The position numbers were made by a program, and so were the translations under genes. From assembly GCF_000149955.1 (NCBI RefSeq), contig NC_030990.1, positions 1,054,001-1,118,000 of the forward strand: 64,000 bases of DNA, in the 5' to 3' direction. Below the pieces are notes generated by a model. That model was not told where the DNA came from and ran no database searches. It saw only the letters and a list, made by a program, of their open reading frames with translations. The number at the start of each line of letters is the position of its first letter. Position 1 is the first letter of the stretch. This document shows, piece by piece, positions 59,516-64,000 of the stretch. The DNA is from Fusarium oxysporum f. sp. lycopersici 4287. Its lineage: Eukaryota; Ascomycota; Sordariomycetes; Hypocreales; Nectriaceae.

Positions 59516-60710
59516 TGATGAGAGCGATTTCTGGATTTGAGGCATCAGTACTAACTCTAGCTGGATCCGCGTTGGCACGGGATAAGTGGCGGCCTCAATC
59601 TTGAGTTCGACGAGGACACCGCGTGATGTTGGTTATCATTACGCCGACAACTCTGGATCTCCTATGCCGTCATTATGCTAAGGTTCAACAGTTATCGAAG
59701 ATTCGCCTAGCGCATCGCCATTGTAAGTTTATCTTAACTTTCGCAGCGTTTGTGGATTCCTACCATAGGGCTTGACATGATTCCAATGGCTCCAATTCCC
59801 GTTTTGCACGAGACACGTTTGTTGTGATCATTATGCTTCTAAAGAATTGTTTTATTTGAGTCAACATCAGTTTTCAAGATTGTCAAGTACCGATCCCCCA
59901 GGGGTTAATTGAACATCATTTTCGGAAGATTCTCCATCCCGCCACACCGTTGTGCCGCTGGATCTTCAAAATTAAACCAACCGCTTTTCTTCCTGAACAT
60001 GCATGAGCTGAAACACTTGAAGCCACCCCACTGAAACTGTTCTAGAAACCTTCTCATTCTACAGCAATCCACTCTCCAGCTCAACAGCTGATGCAATGGT
60101 CTGCGATAATTAATCTATATAGAGCTATCCGCTTGTTCATATCAACGAGCTGCTTACCCCAAGAGTCACTAGCACAAAAGTATTATGGACGACTCATGGA
60201 TCGGCCCCTATACCCGCGCCTTTAATGTCATATTGCGCGTCAAAGCAACGTCCCTCGCTGAGACGCTGCGACCACCGGGCTGCGGAAGAATGACCGCAAT
60301 TACAACAACCACAGTTAAATACGAAGTTCCTCACCGTCTGGCCAACCGGAGGGCATTCGTTATTCAATTGCCATGGAGCTAATAGTGCCAGGGATGCTCA
60401 GCACTTCGCCGATTGCCACCCGCTCCGTCCCGATTCAAACTTGATAAAAGCCCGCTGTTATATCAAGGTCCAGGGCTCATGTACTTTTAGTATTACTCCA
60501 ACGTTCGTCCTGCATTAGCGCTAACGATACGATTATTCAACGTTACTTCACGGCAACATAGCCGATTGCGGTATAAAATCATGACATGAGCGGATAGCGG
60601 GAGCTACCAGCGCCTTGGTGGCTTGCTAATTACCGTCAAGGAGCACCCTTCAGGGTTCGATGGGATGGCCCGTACATATTTGCTGCAATCCGGTTCGGCC
60701 GGTAGGTGCT

Positions 60711-60729
60711 TGACATGTTTAGCATGTCA
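60711..60729. repeat. Perfect 7-bp inverted repeat
   Basis: TGACATG, a 5-nt loop TTTAG, then CATGTCA. It could form a small hairpin or be a palindromic binding site. No T-run follows, so it is not terminator-like. Confidence 0.6.
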
Positions 60730-60910
60730 GAAAATGTCTTATATGCACATGAAGAAGGCTGGGGTTCTCAAAGTTCGTTGACCCCCTGCATGTCATTAAA
60801 TACTCTTCAGGGCGCGTGAAAGAAGCGTTGACATCTTGCAACAAGGATTCCCATGTGATGAACAGGTACGACTTTCCGGAGCCCGAGGAGCCGGAGACGT
60901 GATGCCGCAT
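60719..60910 (-). other. Short open frame with Walker-A-like motif, possible relic
   Basis: A 63-codon minus-strand frame begins MRHHVSGSSGSGKSYLF, matching the P-loop pattern GxxxxGK[ST], followed by ITWESLLQDVNASFTRPEEY. No Walker B or other NTPase motif was found nearby, and the frame is closed by a stop upstream. It could be an eroded NTPase fragment or chance from repeated GGC-TCC codons. Confidence 0.2.
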
Positions 60911-61216
60911 CAGCTCATCTGAGATCTATGGTTACATTTGTCCGAGTGCACCAACTGTTATTTCGAACCGACACGATATGAACCACCAAGGAACAGGAGT
61001 GCTTTTCATGACGGGTACCAGCCATAATTGCCCGTCCACACGATCACAATCCAAACATTACAGCTTCTTTCGAAGGCCGGGCATGGGGTTTTAAAACTAC
61101 AAAGGTATGTTTATACATGAGGTTGGATGAGCGCCCCGCTCACCACCCTTCTCATCATGATCACAGCAACATGCTCAATCCAAAGTCGTGAAATGTCAAC
61201 TCTTTGCAAAATTTGC

Positions 61217-62234
61217 TTATCGCTTAACCCAGGCGGGCATCTTGCGTGCCTTGACATGGCCGTGCTTCTTCCTCTCCACTGTCCTTGGGTCTCTGGTGAT
61301 ACACCCAGCTGTAAATACGAGCGTTAGTCATTGCAACATAACCCATCGCGACGGTGATTATCAAGCACATACCTTTTCGAAGAGCAGTTTTGAGCGCTGG
61401 CTCGTGAACGATCAGAGCTTTGGCAACCGCCAACGTAAGAGCCTCGGCCTGACCGGTTGTTCCACCACCCTCCACCAATGCCCAGACATTGTACTTGTCT
61501 AATCTCTCAGTGGCCTGAAGAGCCCAGACCGCACTCTCACGATCATGAACACGACCGAAGGCTTGGCTGAGGGTCTTGCCATTGATCAGCACCTCTCCTG
61601 TACCCTCCACAACCCAAGCCCGAGCAGTAGATTCCTTTCTCTTGCCGACACCAATGGCTCGTCCAAACTTGTCGACTGTCACCTCATGAGGTACGTTCAT
61701 GAAAGGGTTGATGTCTCGCTTAAAATCCTCAAGAGCAACCCGGACTTCCTCAGGGAAGAGTGAGGTCTCAATCTGGTTCAGGCGCTTGGCAACTCGAATC
61801 ACCTTGGCGTAGTGGGAGGCCTTAATTGGTTCACCAAGTTTCGATCGCATTTCATCGAGCTTTACCCAAGCTGTCGGAGGAGCAGCGCTTGGGGGTAGTG
61901 TCGGAAGAGTGTAATATTTGGTGAGAAGACGAGCAATTCGGAGGTACATCTCATTGAATTGAGGTTCCCGAGAGAAGTACGAAGCCGAGACGGGAACGGC
62001 TCTTGCATGCTGGACGTCTTGGAATGGCAGAGAAATCTTCGAACTCGAATCTATCACGGCGAAAGGGTCGGTCTTGGGTTCGACGATCGTTGAAGATGTT
62101 TCACTGGCGATGCTTCGTACACCGAGGGGAAAAGTCGCTCTTTGCAAGGCAGGCTGAGGCCATGGTGCTCGGAAAAGTTTGCCTTGACATCTTAGCTGCC
62201 GTAGGCTGTGTGTAAATGTCGACATGATGGCCAA
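61217..62234 (-). CDS. MRPS9: Mitochondrial small-subunit ribosomal protein uS9m (MRPS9)
   Basis: Component of the mitochondrial small ribosomal subunit; the uS9 tail reaches the decoding site. Exons are 62234-61373 and 61308-61217, giving 317 aa. The N-terminus is a basic presequence ([20 protein letters not shown]). A fungal N-terminal extension runs to about residue 190. The uS9 domain follows: [56 protein letters not shown] and [12 protein letters not shown]. The second exon gives [20 protein letters not shown] then RKMPAWVKR, the conserved RDxRxxERKKxGxxKARK-type end. The intron (64 nt) splits the Ala codon. ATG 62234 and ATG 62225 are both possible starts. Divergent from eEF1B-gamma. 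Confidence 0.95.
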
Positions 62235-62593
62235 TTCGGAGGATGGCCCCGTCGGTATCGTATCGGACCACGAGGTTCACTGACTGTCCAAAAAACTTCA
62301 CGGGAATTCAAGGTCCATCACGGGCTAGCTGAGTCGGTGAGGTCACGTGGATAGGATGTCCGAATAGACTTATCTGTACGCCACATGTCTCACCCGCCAC
62401 ACTGCATCACAGCCACTTCTTTCGCAGCTCGTTGCTCGGGCAGTAAGGCAGGACCCCACTAGCGCGGGGCAAGCAATTTGACACACTTATTAGAAAAAAA
62501 CTTCCCCTCCCTCTTTTTTCTCCTCCTCATTCCTCCTTCGTCTCTTTGTCTGTCAACTTGTCTGTTCTCAGCTGCCTCAGCAAAGCAATCAAG
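62235..62593. promoter_or_regulatory. Divergent promoter uS9m / eEF1B-gamma
   Basis: 359 bp between ATGs. The eEF1B-gamma side has a strong pyrimidine tract (62500-62570), typical of highly expressed fungal translation genes. Confidence 0.55.
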
Positions 62594-64000
62594 ATGGCTT
62601 TCGGAACTCTCTTCACCCGCGAGGTACATACTCTCGAGCATTGAAATTGAATCTGAATTTGCTGCAAGTGCAAACAAAGAGCGTCGTTACTGACTGGTCT
62701 TGGTTCTTCCAGAACAACTGCCGTTCTACCGCCATACGCGCGGGCTGCTAAGGCGAACGACATCGAGCTCAACATCGTCGAGGCCGANNNNNNNNNNNNN
62801 NNNNNNNNNNNNNNNNNNNNNNNNNNNNNNNNNNNNNNNNNNNNNNNNNNNNNNNNNNNNNNNNNNNNNNNNNNNNNNNNNNNNNNNNNNNNNNNNNNNN
62901 NNNNNNNNNNNNNNNNNNNNNNNNNNNNNNNNNNNNNNNNNNNNNNNNNNNNNNNNNNNNNNNNNNNNNNNNNNNNNNNNNNNNNNNNNNNNNNNNNNNN
63001 NNNNNNNNNNNNNNNNNNNNNNNNNNNNNNNNNNNNNNNNNNNNNNNNNNNNNNNNNNNNNNNNNNNNNNNNNNNNNNNNNNNNNNNNNNNNNNNNNNNN
63101 NNNNNNNNNNNNNNNNNNNNNNNNNNNNNNNNNNNNNNNNNNNNNNNNNNNNNNNNNNNNNNCGCTATAGTCACCTCACAGAACGAGAAGACCACTCTTC
63201 TCGTTTAAGACCGAGCAGGAGTATGTCTATGTCTACGGCCCCTTGAGAAGTTCTCGTGCTAACCAACCATAGCTATGCTTCTATCCTGAAGTGGATGTCC
63301 TTCTTCAACTCTGAGGTCCTTCCCAGCCTCATCGCTTGGTTCGGTCCCCTCAAGGGCGACGCTCCCTACAACAAGAAGAACGTCGATGATGCCTCCAAGG
63401 CTTCCTTGAAGGCTTTCTCCGTGGTCGAGGAGCACCTCATCCGCAACACCTTCCTTGTTGGCGAGCGCATCACCCTTGCCGACCTCTTCGCTGCTGGCAT
63501 CGCTGTCCGTGGCTTCCAGTACTTCTTCGACAAGCAGTGGCGCGAGGAGAACCCCGCCGTCACTCGATGGTTCGAGACTGTCCGCGCTCAGCCCATCTTC
63601 GCTGAGGTTGCTGAGAAGGTTGAGCTCCTCGAGACTCCCGCTCTTACCAACACTCCCCCCAAGAAGCCTGAGCAGCCCAAGAAGGAGGCCAAGAAGGAGG
63701 TCAAGAAGGAAGCTGCCCCCGCCGCTGAGGCTGCTCCCGCTTCTGACGAGGCTCCTGCTGCCCCCAAGGCCAAGCACCCTCTTGAGGCTCTCGGCCGCCC
63801 CTCTTTCCCTCTCGATGAGTGGAAGCGCCAGTACTCCAACATCAAGGACCACAACGAGGCCATGAAGTACTTCTGGGACAACTTCAACTTCGAGGAGTAC
63901 TCCATCTGGAAGGTTGACTACAAGTACAACGAGGAGCTTACCCTCACCTTCATGTCCAACAACCTGATCGGTGGCTTCAACAACCGTCTTGAGGGTTCCC
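62594..64000 (+). CDS. Translation elongation factor eEF1B-gamma (GST-like), partial, with gap and frame errors
   Basis: Structural subunit of the eEF1B exchange factor that recharges eEF1A with GTP; cytosolic. Exon 1 is 62594-62623 (MAFGTLFTRE), exon 2 starts 62713, a gap covers 62788-63162, the exon resumes to 63220, and the next exon is 63273 to beyond 64000. The N-terminal thioredoxin-like part is mostly in the gap. The GST C-terminal domain is clear (LKWMSFFNSEVLPSLIAWFG, NTFLVGERITLADLFAAGIA, FFDKQWREENPAVTRWFETV). Then come a Lys/Ala/Glu linker and the start of the EF1-gamma domain (HPLEALGRPSFPLDEWKRQY, NFNFEEYSIWKVDYKYNEEL, GGFNNRLEGS). One extra G at about 62742-62744 and one extra T at 63204-63206 break the frame on each side of the gap. 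These are more likely assembly errors than mutations. Yeast homologues are CAM1/TEF4. Confidence 0.92.
62788..63162. other. Assembly gap (375 N) inside eEF1B-gamma
   Basis: Run of unknown bases replacing about 125 codons of the N-terminal GST-like domain. Confidence 1.

Larger units (their letters stand above)
54744..61216. other. 6.5 kb largely gene-free region including an assembly gap
   Basis: It lies upstream of the 53.4-54.7 kb gene and downstream of uS9m. A 229-codon frame at 55474-56163 (minus) is Ser/Leu-rich with no motif. A group of minus-strand frames sits at 58001-58643. A short frame with a P-loop-like motif lies at 60719-60910. None is firmly a gene. The N run 58963-59515 could hide exons. 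Confidence 0.5.

Noticed and set aside
63259..63852. 197-codon minus-strand Leu/Gly/Ser-rich frame
   Set aside because: Antisense of the strongly codon-biased eEF1B-gamma gene.
1..64000. tRNA, 5S rRNA and U6 genes
   Set aside because: GGTTCGA-like B boxes (for example 17914, 27736, 54554, 60655) have no matching A box or clover-leaf stems; 5S and U6 signature sequences were not seen.

Overview
The window is nuclear DNA of a filamentous ascomycete (Pezizomycotina), most likely a sordariomycete of the Hypocreales/Fusarium type. The evidence is compact genes on both strands, introns of mostly 44-220 nt with GTAAGT/GTATGT/GTACGT donors and CTAAC-like branch sites, and proteins of recognisable fungal type (MID1, EPL1, BUR1, CNB1, SSU1). 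The placement below phylum is inference from protein resemblance, not from a search. It is ordinary housekeeping chromatin: I found no transposon, CRISPR array, rRNA or tRNA gene. Two runs of N (58963-59515 and 62788-63162) are assembly gaps.

Layout, left to right: aspartate kinase HOM3 (minus, cut by the left edge); an RFX transcription factor (minus); YOP1 (plus); calcium-channel subunit MID1 (plus); a 100-residue mitochondrial membrane protein split over three short exons (minus); RAMP4/YSY6 (plus); a SMAP-domain basic protein (minus); a bZIP-like protein without an evident zipper (minus); a 3.9 kb gene-free stretch; mitoribosomal FYV4/mS41 (minus) divergent from a SNF2-RING helicase (plus); IRC22/TRAP-alpha (minus); sulfite pump SSU1 (minus); an asparaginase with ankyrin repeats (minus); kinase BUR1 (plus); an unknown three-helix membrane protein (minus) divergent from the SNF1-complex beta subunit (plus); KAE1 (minus); EPL1 (minus) divergent from calcineurin B CNB1 (plus); a 7 kb gene-free convergent interval; a Ser/Gln-rich conserved-looking protein (minus) with 6.5 kb of apparently gene-free upstream DNA; mitoribosomal uS9m (minus) divergent from translation factor eEF1B-gamma (plus), which contains a gap and runs off the right edge.

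The genes do not form one pathway or cluster. Loose themes are ER membrane and secretion (YOP1, RAMP4, IRC22), calcium signalling (MID1, CNB1), transcription and chromatin (RFX, bZIP-like, BUR1, EPL1, SNF2-RING), translation (FYV4, uS9m, eEF1B-gamma, KAE1) and nutrient response (HOM3, asparaginase, SNF1 beta).

The exon models were built by hand: each donor and acceptor was checked for reading-frame closure, and most genes close exactly. Exceptions are the SNF2-RING gene near 23.39-23.48 kb, the unknown start of the 53.4-54.7 kb gene, and eEF1B-gamma, which has frame errors on both sides of its gap. I found no clear novel system. The most interesting items are several micro-exons, the missed mitochondrial small protein, the bZIP-like protein with a cluster of ACGT-core palindromes upstream, the helicase with no visible post-motif-III block, and the two gene deserts.
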